64,000 nt of DNA from assembly GCA_020692355.1 (NCBI GenBank), contig JAIMKP010000010.1, positions 1 to 64,000 on the forward strand, read 5' to 3'. Below the pieces are notes generated by a model. That model was not told the origin of the DNA and searched no databases. It saw only the letters and a program-made list of their open reading frames with translations. Within the stretch, counting starts at the first letter, position 1, and each line of letters begins with the position of its first letter. Of this stretch, positions 9,253-18,107 are shown one piece after another. This stretch comes from Desulfosporosinus sp. (GTDB lineage: Bacteria; Bacillota; Desulfitobacteriia; Desulfitobacteriales; Desulfitobacteriaceae). A program made the position numbers and the translations under genes.

Positions 9253-9831
9253 ATGGAAGAATCGCGTCGCGAAAGAAAGAAAAGGGAAACGCAAGAAAAG
9301 ATTTATGCATCAGCGATGCAGTTGTTTCGCCAGCGGGGATTGGCAGGAACATCCATTGAGCAGATTACCCAACATGCAGATGTAGGCAAAGGGACGTTTT
9401 ATAATTATTTCTCTTCAAAAGAAGCGGTTGTTCTGGAGTTTTCACGGCGGGCCTACCGGGATATTTTAGCGCAAGGCCGGGAGAAAAGGAGTTTGGGGAT
9501 TCGACACCGTCTAGAAGAACTGCTTGAGGATTGGGCGGAATTTATGATCGCAGAACGGGAAATGGCTTGGGTTGCGGTGCGCAGCCGTGAGGGAGCTGAA
9601 TCTGATTTAGGCCTTCACTATGCGATTCAGGGAATCTTAACCTTAGGCCAGAGGGAAGGGCAGATTCGAGCGGATTTTGACCCGGTTTTCCTGGCGGAAA
9701 CCTTGGAAGGGATGATGATCCAGCATTTTATCAGCTGGTTTGTGCAAAGCCGCGGGGATTTGAAGGAGGAACTTCGCCGTGTCTTGAAAGTGTTCTTGGA
9801 TGGGCTCAGCGAGGAAAAACACCGCGCCTAG
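9253..9831 (+). CDS. TetR/AcrR-family transcriptional regulator
   Basis: A 192-residue regulator with a classic N-terminal TetR helix-turn-helix: LFRQRGLAGTSIEQITQHAD followed by KGTFYNYFSSKEAVV. The C-terminal ligand domain is typical in length and gives no clue to its ligand. ATG at 9253 follows a GGGGGG run; a GTG at 9235 would add six residues. It is a single gene with no obvious target beside it. Its downstream hairpin is where the composite transposon inserted, so whatever originally lay downstream (now uppP at 22.3 kb) has been moved 12.4 kb away. Confidence 0.9.
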   Translation: MEESRRERKKRETQEKIYASAMQLFRQRGLAGTSIEQITQHADVGKGTFYNYFSSKEAVVLEFSRRAYRDILAQGREKRSLGIRHRLEELLEDWAEFMIAEREMAWVAVRSREGAESDLGLHYAIQGILTLGQREGQIRADFDPVFLAETLEGMMIQHFISWFVQSRGDLKEELRRVLKVFLDGLSEEKHRA

Positions 9832-9849
9832 CGGTTTGGGGCAACCCGG

Positions 9850-9873
9850 AGGCCTGCCCGGTTTGGCAGGCCT
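9850..9873 (+). terminator. Hairpin after the TetR gene, invaded by the transposon
   Basis: AGGCCTGCC pairs with GGCAGGCCT, nine base pairs with a six-base loop. It has no T-run, so termination strength is unclear. The 3' arm overlaps the 9-bp target duplication of the composite transposon, so insertion was at the foot of this hairpin. Confidence 0.6.
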
Positions 9874-9877
9874 GACG
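9869..9877. repeat. Left 9-bp target-site duplication, GGCCTGACG
   Basis: This 9-mer abuts the left terminal repeat CAGAGGTGAAG at 9878 and is repeated exactly at 22265-22273, immediately outside the far right end. Confidence 0.85.
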
Positions 9878-10407
9878 CAGAGGTGAAGTACTAAACTAAA
9901 GCAGGCGTATGGTAAGGCTCTTAGAGAACCTCAAAAAAATTATTTCGCAAAACAGCTGTGAACAACCACAAACGGAGATGTTATGCTAGTATTGGAAAGG
10001 TGAATGACGCATTATCTGATGAAAATTGGAAGGTTCCTGAATGTGATGGCTTTAAACAGTGAACTGCTGGTTGAAAAGGTAAAAGAGCTTGGTCTACGAG
10101 GTTTTATTGTCTACTTGAAAACCACATGTAGAGGTAATTTGCTGGATAAGAAGAAGCTTACGAAAGCAGCTAATAAGGAAATCCGATGGAGATTGGTGGC
10201 ATAAAGACCATAAGGCTCAAACTAAAAAAGCATGAATAGGCTTTTTTGGCATGTCTGGAAGTCTTGTTATGGTCCACATATCGCTCTGGGAAAGGCATTC
10301 ACATGAAGCAAGTGAGGAGAACCGAGCGATTTACATACTGTCTTGAATCACAAAATGAATTGGAGGACCCTAGTTTCCTTAAAAACAATTTTGATGCTTC
10401 ACCTCTG
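9878..10407 (+). mobile_element. Short (530-bp) DruA-less copy of the element
   Basis: The left arm (9878-10012) and right arm (10036 onward) match the longer copy at 20683-22264 almost base for base, but a 23-bp filler replaces the roughly 1.1 kb holding the druA-like gene and most of ORF2. The ends are CAGAGGTGAAG and CTTCACCTCTG. It keeps the small ORF3 and carries about 45 bp near its right end that the long copy lacks. This is the structure of a non-autonomous derivative. Confidence 0.8.
10046..10204 (+). CDS. Element ORF3, 52-residue basic protein (short copy)
   Basis: The product starts MALNSELLVEKVKELG and ends NKEIRWRLVA. It is identical to the ORF3 of the long copy at 21947-22105. 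The frame can be extended upstream to ATG 10004, but that extension crosses the filler and is not shared. The conserved length and amphipathic basic character suggest a real peptide, although conservation here could equally reflect a needed DNA end. Function unknown. Confidence 0.4.
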   Translation: MALNSELLVEKVKELGLRGFIVYLKTTCRGNLLDKKKLTKAANKEIRWRLVA

Positions 10408-10424
10408 CTCCTACTAAAAATCTA

Positions 10425-10453
10425 TTGCATTTCTTAAATGTCAGTAATATAAT
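10425..10453 (+). promoter_or_regulatory. Sigma-A-type promoter of the transporter operon
   Basis: TTGCAT (10425-10430), a 17-base spacer, then a perfect TATAAT (10448-10453). It lies 18 bp inside the element's right end, so it travels with the cargo. Downstream, CATA-TGACG-TATG (about 10469-10481) is a small inverted repeat that could be an operator. Confidence 0.7.
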
Positions 10454-10488
10454 GACAGAAAAATAAGCATATGACGTATGAAGCAATG

Positions 10489-10529
10489 AGGCTTCCAGTG
10501 AGATTAGTATCATCACTTGGAAGCCTTTT
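10489..10529 (+). terminator. Leader hairpin, possible attenuator
   Basis: AGGCTTCCAGTGA pairs with TCACTTGGAAGCCT (one bulged base) and is followed by TTTTG. It lies between the promoter and the first permease gene, about 100 bases before the start codon, so it could act as a transcription attenuator. I saw no purine, guanidine or other riboswitch core that I know around it. Confidence 0.55.
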
Positions 10530-10633
10530 GTTATCCGATATCGAAGGGGGTGGATCGATAGCAATGGTGCTCGATTTTGAGAACCAAGGTACGATGTCAC
10601 ACATATTTGAATTTCTTAAGGAGTGTATATTAT

Positions 10634-11737
10634 TTGAACACACAATATAGAAATATTATTAAACAAATCACGATCTTATTGGCTGCTCTTGTAGGGGCCT
10701 TACTCGTGGGTGGAATTTTCTTGGTTCTGGCCAAATCGGATCCAGTTAAAGCCTATACCGTTATGTTGACAGGTCCTATCAATGATAAATTCGGGATTAC
10801 AGAAACTCTTGTGCGGTCAGTTCCCTTACTGTTGGTTGGATTGGGTATTATTATTTCCTTCCGTAGCGGAATTATTAATATCGGGGCCGAAGGTCAAATG
10901 TTGGCTGGGGCCATTGGGGCTGCTGCTGTAGCCACATCTTTCTCAGAGTTACCCTCAATGATTCTTATGCCCTTAGTTTTTCTCGCAGGGATGGCAAGCG
11001 GTGCATTTTGGGGAGGAATTGCGGGTTGGCTAAAAACCCGTCTCTCAGTAAACGAGATTCTGAGTACAGTAATGCTCAACCAGATTGCTTTGCAGTTATA
11101 TTTATTTCTTATTCGCGGTCCACTCATTGACCCAAAAGAAGTTTCTTACGGCACGGGTGCACCGCAAACGGCTTTAATCCCTGAAGGAATCTGGCTTGAT
11201 CGACTTATCCCCGGAACTCGACTTCATTCGGGGTTGATACTGGCTTTGGTGCTCGCGATATTGACTTATCTATTTTTATGGCGAACCAGCACCGGATACC
11301 GTTTGCGGGCGGTGGGGGAAGGCCCTGAAGCTGCACGGTATGCAGGGATTAAGGTTGAAAGGTACGTAATTCTAGCGATGGTTATGGCTGGGGGAATGGC
11401 TGGCCTTGCTGGCACAGTTGAGGTAACAGGTGTTCACCACCGCGCCTTGGAGGGTATCTCTGCGGGGTACGGATTTAGTGGTATTGTTGCCGCGCTGTTC
11501 GGACGTCTTCACCCCTTAGGTACAATCCCGGCCTCCATACTGTTCGGGGCGCTCCTTCTAGGGGCGGATATGATGCAAAGAGCAGTCGATGTTCCTGCAG
11601 CTATGGTTATGGCAATCCAGGGACTTGTGGTCCTGTTTGTGGTAGCAAGCGATTATTTCTTAATGAAACCCGTCAACGGGGCGCGTTTAAAGGAGAAGTG
11701 GTTGGGTAAGAAAATAGTAACGGAAGGCGGCGAGTAA
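10634..11737 (+). CDS. BMP-type ABC transporter permease, system 1, subunit A
   Basis: A 367-residue polytopic membrane protein of the BPD_transp_2 family, with SFRSGIINIGAEGQMLAGA, the hallmark of nucleoside/BMP-type permeases (YufP-like). TTG at 10634 is chosen because AAGGAG lies ten bases before it and the first membrane segment (QITILLAALVGALLVGGIF) follows soon after. The upstream open frame from 10577 is leader. It is the first gene of a P-P-S-A operon: two permeases, binding protein, ATPase. It pairs with the next permease, three bases away. Confidence 0.9.
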   Translation: MNTQYRNIIKQITILLAALVGALLVGGIFLVLAKSDPVKAYTVMLTGPINDKFGITETLVRSVPLLLVGLGIIISFRSGIINIGAEGQMLAGAIGAAAVATSFSELPSMILMPLVFLAGMASGAFWGGIAGWLKTRLSVNEILSTVMLNQIALQLYLFLIRGPLIDPKEVSYGTGAPQTALIPEGIWLDRLIPGTRLHSGLILALVLAILTYLFLWRTSTGYRLRAVGEGPEAARYAGIKVERYVILAMVMAGGMAGLAGTVEVTGVHHRALEGISAGYGFSGIVAALFGRLHPLGTIPASILFGALLLGADMMQRAVDVPAAMVMAIQGLVVLFVVASDYFLMKPVNGARLKEKWLGKKIVTEGGE

Positions 11738-11739
11738 GC

Positions 11740-12672
11740 ATGGAAGGCATTAACTCTGAGATTATCATCGTAATACTCGCTACTGGAATTCGCTTAGCTG
11801 CTCCCTTCCTGCTGGCAGCCCTAGGAGAAATGTTCACCCAACGTTCGGGTGTCTACAACCTCGGGGTAGAAGGGATTATGATGATGGGTGCCTTTGTTGG
11901 TTTTTTCATTACTTTGATAGGGGGGAGTCCTCTCCTCGGAATTGCTGCAAGTTTGGTGGTAGGGGCGTTGATGGGTCTGCTAATGGCCGTTGTCAGTGTT
12001 ACCTTTAAGGCCGAACAAGGAATTAGCGGTATCGGGCTTTACATGTTGGGATGGGGGCTTTCTGGTTTGCTTTTTCGTCTGTATGTCGGAGCAATCACAA
12101 CCATAGATGGGTTAAAACCTGTAGCGATTCCCTTGTTAAGTGACATACCTTTCTTGGGACCTATTTTATTCAACCAGAACGGATTAGTTTATTCGGCTTT
12201 CCTGCTTGTTCCCATTTCTGCCTTTATTCTTTATAAAACCACTTGGGGTCTAAATGTAAGGGCGGTAGGGACAATGCCGGAGGCGGCAGATACCTTGGGG
12301 GTAAGTGTTCAAGGGATACGGTATCAGTGTCTAATTGTTGGTAGTATGTTAGCCGGTCTTGCCGGGGCTTTCCTAACGGTGGGTCACGCTAATATGTATG
12401 CGGACAATATCACAGCGGGTAGAGGCTTTATTTCTATTGCCCTTGTGTATTTTGGACGCTGGAGCCCTTGGGGCATTATGCTGGGGGCACTCTTATTTAG
12501 TATGGCAGATTCCTTTCAAAGTATGGTACAAGTCCTTGGGATTAACTTCCCCTATGAATTGGCGGTTGTCTTACCGTATGTGATTACCATTTTCGCTCTA
12601 GCAATTTCCTTTGGCCGCGTCTGGGGTCCGGCAGCCCTTGGGAAGCCTTTTCAGCGTGGAACTAGAGGTTGA
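11740..12672 (+). CDS. BMP-type ABC transporter permease, system 1, subunit B
   Basis: The 310-residue hydrophobic protein has FLLAALGEMFTQRSGVYNLGVEGIMMMGAF, typical of YufQ-type permeases that partner YufP-type ones. About eight or nine membrane segments are visible. It starts two bases after the upstream stop, so translation is probably coupled. The substrate is inferred as a nucleoside or related base because characterised members of this permease pair with BMP binding proteins import guanosine and other nucleosides. Confidence 0.9.
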   Translation: MEGINSEIIIVILATGIRLAAPFLLAALGEMFTQRSGVYNLGVEGIMMMGAFVGFFITLIGGSPLLGIAASLVVGALMGLLMAVVSVTFKAEQGISGIGLYMLGWGLSGLLFRLYVGAITTIDGLKPVAIPLLSDIPFLGPILFNQNGLVYSAFLLVPISAFILYKTTWGLNVRAVGTMPEAADTLGVSVQGIRYQCLIVGSMLAGLAGAFLTVGHANMYADNITAGRGFISIALVYFGRWSPWGIMLGALLFSMADSFQSMVQVLGINFPYELAVVLPYVITIFALAISFGRVWGPAALGKPFQRGTRG

Positions 12673-12702
12673 TTATAAATATTTAAGAGGAGGAAATTTA
12701 TA

Positions 12703-13731
12703 ATGAAAAGAGTTCTTACAGTGTTCCTAACAATTGTCATGTTATTTGCGATTGCTGGCTGTAGTAACAGTGGCACAACAGCAAACACCCCTCAGAAGCC
12801 AGCTGAATCCCCTAAAGCGGAAAAGATCCGTATTGCCTTGGTGCTTCCAGCTACTGTGGATGACATGGCTTGGGGTCAGTCTATGGTCGAAGGTTTGAAG
12901 GCAGTTCAAAAGAGTATGGGAGAAGACAAAGTTGAGCTTGCTACCAGCGAAAAACTGGGTAATGCGGTGGACGCTGGGGCGGCGATACGTCAGTACGCAA
13001 CCCAAGGTTATGATATTATCTTGGCGCATGGTTCCCAATACCAAAGTGTATTAGGGGAAATTGCCAAAGACTTCCCGAAAACAACGTTTGCCTATGGGAC
13101 AGGCTTTACGACCGGACCCAATATCTTCGCTTATGATCCACAAGCCCAGGAAGGCGGCTATCTGTTAGGGATGCTGGCTGGAAAGATGAGCAAATCAGGT
13201 ATTGTGGGGATTGTGGGACCTGTGGAATCAGGGGATGCCGTAAAGTATAACTATGGTGTTCAACAAGGGGTTGCCAAAGCTAAATCTGATGTACAAACAC
13301 GCATTGCTTATACCGGTTCGTTCAATGACATTGTCGGGGCAGGTAATTTAGCGAAAACACATATCAGTGCTGGGGCAGATTTTCTGACAGGCTCTTCACA
13401 GCAGGCGGTTGGAGCATTAAGGGCAGTTGCTGAAACCGAAGGCAAGTATTGGCTCTCTACGGATATGGATCAAAGCAGCCTTGCACCCAATCATGTTTTA
13501 GCCTCCCAAGTCTACAACTGGGAAAAAGTCGCAACCAAAATTATTGAATTACGGAAACAAGGAACCCTTGGTGGTCAACGACTTAGCTTAAATCTTGCAG
13601 ATGGAACGATTCAGTTTAAATACAACGAAAAGCTGGCGGATAAGGTTCCTGCGGAGGTTAAAGCAGCTATCGAGCAAGCCAAACAGGACATCGTTAGCGG
13701 CAAAGTTAAAGTAGAATTACCTAAAAAATAA
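12703..13731 (+). CDS. BMP-family substrate-binding lipoprotein, system 1
   Basis: A 342-residue lipoprotein: the signal ends in LFAIAGC, with Cys20 as the lipidation site, then a Thr/Pro/Lys linker. The mature part begins IRIALVLPATVDDMAWGQSM, the usual BMP start where an aromatic and Asp contact the nucleoside. TGSSQQAVGALRAV and WLSTDMDQSS are also family-like. It should sit on the outer face of the membrane and deliver ligand to the two upstream permeases. AGGAGG lies nine bases before the ATG. It clearly differs from the second BMP protein at 15.35 kb, so the two systems probably differ in ligand. Confidence 0.9.
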   Translation: MKRVLTVFLTIVMLFAIAGCSNSGTTANTPQKPAESPKAEKIRIALVLPATVDDMAWGQSMVEGLKAVQKSMGEDKVELATSEKLGNAVDAGAAIRQYATQGYDIILAHGSQYQSVLGEIAKDFPKTTFAYGTGFTTGPNIFAYDPQAQEGGYLLGMLAGKMSKSGIVGIVGPVESGDAVKYNYGVQQGVAKAKSDVQTRIAYTGSFNDIVGAGNLAKTHISAGADFLTGSSQQAVGALRAVAETEGKYWLSTDMDQSSLAPNHVLASQVYNWEKVATKIIELRKQGTLGGQRLSLNLADGTIQFKYNEKLADKVPAEVKAAIEQAKQDIVSGKVKVELPKK

Positions 13732-13756
13732 CAAGAAGTAAAACGGGTGATGTAAG

Positions 13757-15277
13757 ATGGCCGAAAATATGCAGCACCTGGAGATGCTTGGGATTACTAA
13801 GAGGTTTCCTGGTGTACTTAGTAACAATAATATAAATATCCAATTAGGAACTGGAGAGGTATTAGCTATCCTGGGTGAGAACGGAGCCGGGAAAACGACG
13901 CTCATGAATATTCTTTACGGCCTTTATCAGCCTGATGCAGGGGAGATCTTGCTCAAGGGTAAATCGGTGAAGATAAATTCTCCCCGCGAGGCGATTGCGT
14001 TAGGGGTTGGAATGGTGCATCAGCATTTCATGCTGGTGCCCAACCTCACCGTCACTGAGAATGTTATTTTGGGGTTATCTAGGAAAATTTTGGTGGATCT
14101 AAAAACTGCAGCCATAAGAATCAAGGAAATTTCTGATTCCTATGGGCTAGCCATTAATCCTGATGCCTATATCTGGCAGCTTAGTGTGGGGGAACAACAG
14201 CGTGTTGAGATTATTAAAGCACTCTATCGCGGTGCCAACCTGTTGATTCTTGACGAGCCAACCGCGGTACTTACTCCGCAGGAATCTAAAGAATTAATCC
14301 TGCTCCTTAAAAATATGGCCGCTCAGGGCAATTCGATTATCGTGATCAGCCATAAATTAAACGAAGTTATGGCTGTCAGTGATCGGGTTACGGTGCTCCG
14401 GGATGGTGAGGTGTGTGCAGACGTTAAAACTCGGGAAACTTCTTCGGAAGCCTTGGCTCGGCTTATGGTAGGTCGAGAAATGACTCGACATAAAAGGGAA
14501 GGTAAGTCTTCTCCGGGAAAACCCGTTCTGGAACTTCAGGAAGTGTTTGCCAAGGGGGATAAGGGAACCGAAGCTTTATCCGGAATTACACTCGAAATCA
14601 GAGAGGGAGAGATTTTGGGAATTGCTGGGGTTTCAGGAAATGGGCAAAAGGAATTGGCCGAAGTGATCAGCGGGCTTAGAAAAGTAACGAAAGGCAAGTT
14701 ATGTTTAAACGGGAAGGAAAGTACGAATCATCCCCCGATAGATCTAATTAAGATGGGTCTCGGTTATATCCCCGAGGATAGGATGCATGTCGGAACGATT
14801 CCGTCCTTTAGTATTTGGGAAAACTTTATTCTCAAAGATCATCATAAGTCTCCCTTTGCCAAGGGAACATTTCTACAAAACCGATGGATTCGATCTCACA
14901 GCTCCTCTTTAGTGGAAAAGTACGGAATCAAAACTCCGAATCTAGAAACTCCAACGGGTAGGCTCTCGGGTGGAAATATTCAGAAAATCGTATTAGCCAG
15001 AGAAATAAATCGTAATCCTAAGACACTTGTGGCGGCATATCCGACGAGAGGACTGGACATCGGAGCAACCGATTACATCCACAGTAAACTCCTGGAAGCT
15101 CGAAGTAACGGTATTGGGGTAATGCTTATTTCCGAAGATTTAGAGGAACTGATAAACATTTGTGACCGCATTGCAGTTCTTTACGATGGAAGGATTATGA
15201 AAGTCATGCCCGTTGAGGAAGCAGATGAAAGTACACTGGGTCTTTTAATGGCCGGTTTATCTGAGGCTGCATCCTGA
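13757..15277 (+). CDS. Double ABC ATPase, system 1
   Basis: The 506-residue protein has two ABC modules, as in RbsA and YufO. The first has an intact Walker A (GENGAGKTTL), signature LSVGEQQRVE and Walker B LLILDEPTAVL. The second has a degenerate P-loop (GVSGNGQKEL) but keeps LSGGNIQKIVLARE and AAYPTRGLD, normal for this class in which one site is weak. It powers the importer formed with the two permeases upstream. The gap to the binding-protein gene is 25 bp. Confidence 0.93.
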   Translation: MAENMQHLEMLGITKRFPGVLSNNNINIQLGTGEVLAILGENGAGKTTLMNILYGLYQPDAGEILLKGKSVKINSPREAIALGVGMVHQHFMLVPNLTVTENVILGLSRKILVDLKTAAIRIKEISDSYGLAINPDAYIWQLSVGEQQRVEIIKALYRGANLLILDEPTAVLTPQESKELILLLKNMAAQGNSIIVISHKLNEVMAVSDRVTVLRDGEVCADVKTRETSSEALARLMVGREMTRHKREGKSSPGKPVLELQEVFAKGDKGTEALSGITLEIREGEILGIAGVSGNGQKELAEVISGLRKVTKGKLCLNGKESTNHPPIDLIKMGLGYIPEDRMHVGTIPSFSIWENFILKDHHKSPFAKGTFLQNRWIRSHSSSLVEKYGIKTPNLETPTGRLSGGNIQKIVLAREINRNPKTLVAAYPTRGLDIGATDYIHSKLLEARSNGIGVMLISEDLEELINICDRIAVLYDGRIMKVMPVEEADESTLGLLMAGLSEAAS

Positions 15278-15349
15278 AAAATCAAAATTGCTTAAAAACC
15301 TACATTGGATTATGGAAAATAGTTTGAGAAAGAAAGGGGTAACTATAAA

Positions 15350-16480
15350 ATGAGCTGGAAACGCAGAAGTGCATTTTTTGCCGTTATGCTTGTATCGCTT
15401 ATGTTAATTCTCGCAGGCTGTGGGGGGAGTAAGACTGCAAGTGCACCGAAGTCCCCTGCAGATTCCCCAGCCTCAGAGGAAAAAATTAAAGTCGCCTTTG
15501 TTTATGTTGGGCCTGTAGGAGATGCCGGTTGGACCACATCCCATGACAACGGACGGAAATACCTCGTTGAAAAAATGCCTAATGTAGAAACGACTATTGT
15601 TGAAAATGTACCTGAGGGAGCAGATGCGGAGAGGGTGATTACTCAGCTGGCCGAGAAGGGCAATAAGATAATATTCACAACGAGTTATGGTTACATGGAC
15701 CCAACCATAAATGTCGCAGCCAAATATCCTGAGGTCGTTTTTATGCATAATTCCGGCTTTAAAACGGCAAAAAATGTTGGAACATATTTTGGCCGTATAT
15801 ATCAAGCGCGTTATCTAAGCGGTATTGTGGCAGGAAAAACAACCAAAAGCAATACTATTGGTTATGTTGCAGCACATCCCATTCCTGAGGTCATCCGAGG
15901 GATCAACGCTTTTACTTTAGGGGTTCAATCCGTGAATCCTAATGCCAAAGTGAAAGTCATTTGGACGAATACCTGGTATGACCCAGCGGCTGAAAAAGAA
16001 GCCGGAAATACACTACTCGCTGCGGGTGCGGATGTCCTTGCCCAGCATCAAGATACACCTGGACCTATGCAAGCAGCAGAACAACAGGGCAAATTCGGTA
16101 TTGGCTATAACACCGATATGTCCAAAATGGCTCCAAAGGCAGTACTCACCTCTGCAATTTGGAATTGGGGTCCTTACTACGTGAAGACCGTAGAGGCGGT
16201 TAAGAACAAGACCTGGACGAATGAACAGTACTGGGGTGGCCTGAGCGATGGAATAGTTGATCTAGCTCCTTTTGGCCCGATGGTGGATGAGGGGACAAAG
16301 TCCCTTGTAGCAGAGGCTAAACAAAAAATCTTAAGTAAGAAATGGGATGTCTTTACTGGCCCGATTAAAGATCAAACGGGTGCAGTAAAAGTCGCTGAGG
16401 GTCAAAAGATGACGGATGCAGAAATGCTTAGTTTTAACTGGTTTGTAGCGGGAGTGGATGGCACAATTCCTAAAAACTAA
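15350..16480 (+). CDS. BMP-family substrate-binding lipoprotein, system 2
   Basis: A 376-residue lipoprotein with signal end LILAGC (Cys24). The mature domain has VAFVYVGPVGDAGWTTSHD, a canonical BMP ligand motif, and the stretch NTWYDPAAEKEAGNTLLAAG followed by QHQDTPGPMQAAEQ, typical of the Med-like BMP subgroup. It begins the second operon, ordered S-A-P-P, the mirror image of system 1. AAAGGGG precedes the ATG. A hairpin just downstream may set the ratio of binding protein to membrane parts. Confidence 0.9.
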   Translation: MSWKRRSAFFAVMLVSLMLILAGCGGSKTASAPKSPADSPASEEKIKVAFVYVGPVGDAGWTTSHDNGRKYLVEKMPNVETTIVENVPEGADAERVITQLAEKGNKIIFTTSYGYMDPTINVAAKYPEVVFMHNSGFKTAKNVGTYFGRIYQARYLSGIVAGKTTKSNTIGYVAAHPIPEVIRGINAFTLGVQSVNPNAKVKVIWTNTWYDPAAEKEAGNTLLAAGADVLAQHQDTPGPMQAAEQQGKFGIGYNTDMSKMAPKAVLTSAIWNWGPYYVKTVEAVKNKTWTNEQYWGGLSDGIVDLAPFGPMVDEGTKSLVAEAKQKILSKKWDVFTGPIKDQTGAVKVAEGQKMTDAEMLSFNWFVAGVDGTIPKN

Positions 16481-16492
16481 AGATTCGCTGAA

Positions 16493-16526
16493 CAGGGAGC
16501 TGAATTAAAACCTGCTCAGCTCCCTG
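16493..16526 (+). terminator. Intercistronic hairpin after BMP gene 2
   Basis: CAGGGAGCTGA pairs with TCAGCTCCCTG, eleven base pairs. There is no T-run, so partial termination or 3'-end stabilisation of the binding-protein transcript is more likely than full termination. Such hairpins are common after binding-protein genes. Confidence 0.6.
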
Positions 16527-16562
16527 TGCTTATCATTTCGTCAATGTGAAGGGGAAAAAAGA

Positions 16563-18107
16563 ATGAAGGAACCACTGATTAGCTTACAAGGGATTGTCAA
16601 AAAGTTTCCAGGGGTTCTGGCCAATGATCACGTGAACATGGAACTTTACCCTGGTGAAATTCATGCCGTATTGGGGGAAAATGGATCCGGAAAAAGCACT
16701 TTAATGTCTATCCTTGCCGGTCTTTACCGTCCTGATCTCGGCAAGATTATGGTAAGTGGTGTTGAACAAAAATTCCGTTCACCTAGGGATGCCATTTTCT
16801 ATGGTATTGGGATGGTTCATCAGCACTTTAAATTGGTGGAACCCTTTAGTGTGGCGGAAAATATTACCCTTGGGGAAAAAGACTCCTTTTTGCTATCCAA
16901 AGAAAAACTTAAGACGAAAATCCATGAGCTAGGCGAAAAATATGGTTTAAAGATTAATCCAGATGCAAAGATTTGGCAGCTGTCGGTGGGGGAAAAGCAG
17001 CGGGTAGAAATTGTTCGCATGCTTTACCGTGGTTCTAAAGTTCTGGTGTTAGATGAACCCACTGCCGTACTTACCCCTCAGGAAGCCCAAGAGTTGTTTA
17101 ATAACTTGCGTCGCTTGGCTTCTGCCAATTGTGCCGTCGTTCTGATTACGCATAAATTGAATGAAGTTCAGGAGATAGCGGATCGTGTAACGGTCCTACG
17201 TCAGGGAAAAGTCGCCGGGGTATTGGAAAAAAACCAAATCACAGCGCAAGAGATGGTGCGTTTAATGGTTGGCCGAGAAGTGGCGTTAAATTATGAGCGA
17301 AAACCATCGTCTGCGGGCCGTGTTGTTTTGGATTTAGAGAAAGTGACGGCTCTCAATGATCTGGGCATTCCTTCTTTACGCGAGTGTTCTCTGCGTGTTC
17401 GTGAAGGGGAAATATTCGGTCTAGCGGGTGTTTCCGGTAATGGTCAGCGCGAATTGGCAGAGGTCATTGCGGGTTTAAGAAGGATTGAGAGTGGCAAAGT
17501 TAGCTTAGACTCTCAGGAAATTTCTCATCGATCTCCCCGCGAGATCATCGATCTCGGGGTAAGTTATGTTCCAGAAGATCGTTTGGGCATGGGGCTGGTA
17601 CCTCAGCTGAATACCATGGAAAATCTTATTTTGAAAAATTATCATCAGCCGGAGTATTCGGGACGTTGGTTATTGAAACCCAAGGTCATCCAAAAACATG
17701 CGGAGGTGCTGGTGGACCAGTATCAGGTTAAGCTGGCCAGTCTACATCAACCCGTAAAGAGTCTCTCCGGAGGAAATCTCCAAAAGCTTTTGTTAGCAAG
17801 GGAAATCTCTGGTGCTCCCAAACTGATGGTTGTGATTTATCCGGCACGGGGTCTCGATATTGGGGCGACTGAAGCAGTGCATAAACTTTTGCTAGAACTA
17901 AAGAGCCGTAAGACGGCGATTCTTTTGATCTCTGAGGATTTGGATGAAATTCTAAAATTGGCTGACCGAGTTGGGGTCATCTTTAATGGTCAACTGAATG
18001 GGGAATTTCCCATTGAGCAAACGAATTTGGAAGAAGTGGGCCTTTTAATGATGGGTTCCCGCTCAGTCGAAGAAAGGATCGATGACAATGAACCGGCTTG
18101 CCTTTAA
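16563..18107 (+). CDS. Double ABC ATPase, system 2
   Basis: The 514-residue protein has the same two-module layout as the ATPase at 13.8 kb: Walker A GENGSGKSTL, LSVGEKQRVE and LVLDEPTAVL in the first module; GVSGNGQREL, LSGGNLQKLLLARE and VIYPARGLD in the second. The two ATPases are clearly paralogous but far from identical, so this is not a recent duplication. Its 3' end overlaps the next permease gene by about 20 bases, indicating translational coupling. Confidence 0.93.
   Translation: MKEPLISLQGIVKKFPGVLANDHVNMELYPGEIHAVLGENGSGKSTLMSILAGLYRPDLGKIMVSGVEQKFRSPRDAIFYGIGMVHQHFKLVEPFSVAENITLGEKDSFLLSKEKLKTKIHELGEKYGLKINPDAKIWQLSVGEKQRVEIVRMLYRGSKVLVLDEPTAVLTPQEAQELFNNLRRLASANCAVVLITHKLNEVQEIADRVTVLRQGKVAGVLEKNQITAQEMVRLMVGREVALNYERKPSSAGRVVLDLEKVTALNDLGIPSLRECSLRVREGEIFGLAGVSGNGQRELAEVIAGLRRIESGKVSLDSQEISHRSPREIIDLGVSYVPEDRLGMGLVPQLNTMENLILKNYHQPEYSGRWLLKPKVIQKHAEVLVDQYQVKLASLHQPVKSLSGGNLQKLLLAREISGAPKLMVVIYPARGLDIGATEAVHKLLLELKSRKTAILLISEDLDEILKLADRVGVIFNGQLNGEFPIEQTNLEEVGLLMMGSRSVEERIDDNEPACL

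Noticed and set aside
10408-10633. A purine riboswitch in the transporter leader
   Set aside because: There is a hairpin with a T-run, but none of the conserved aptamer bases.
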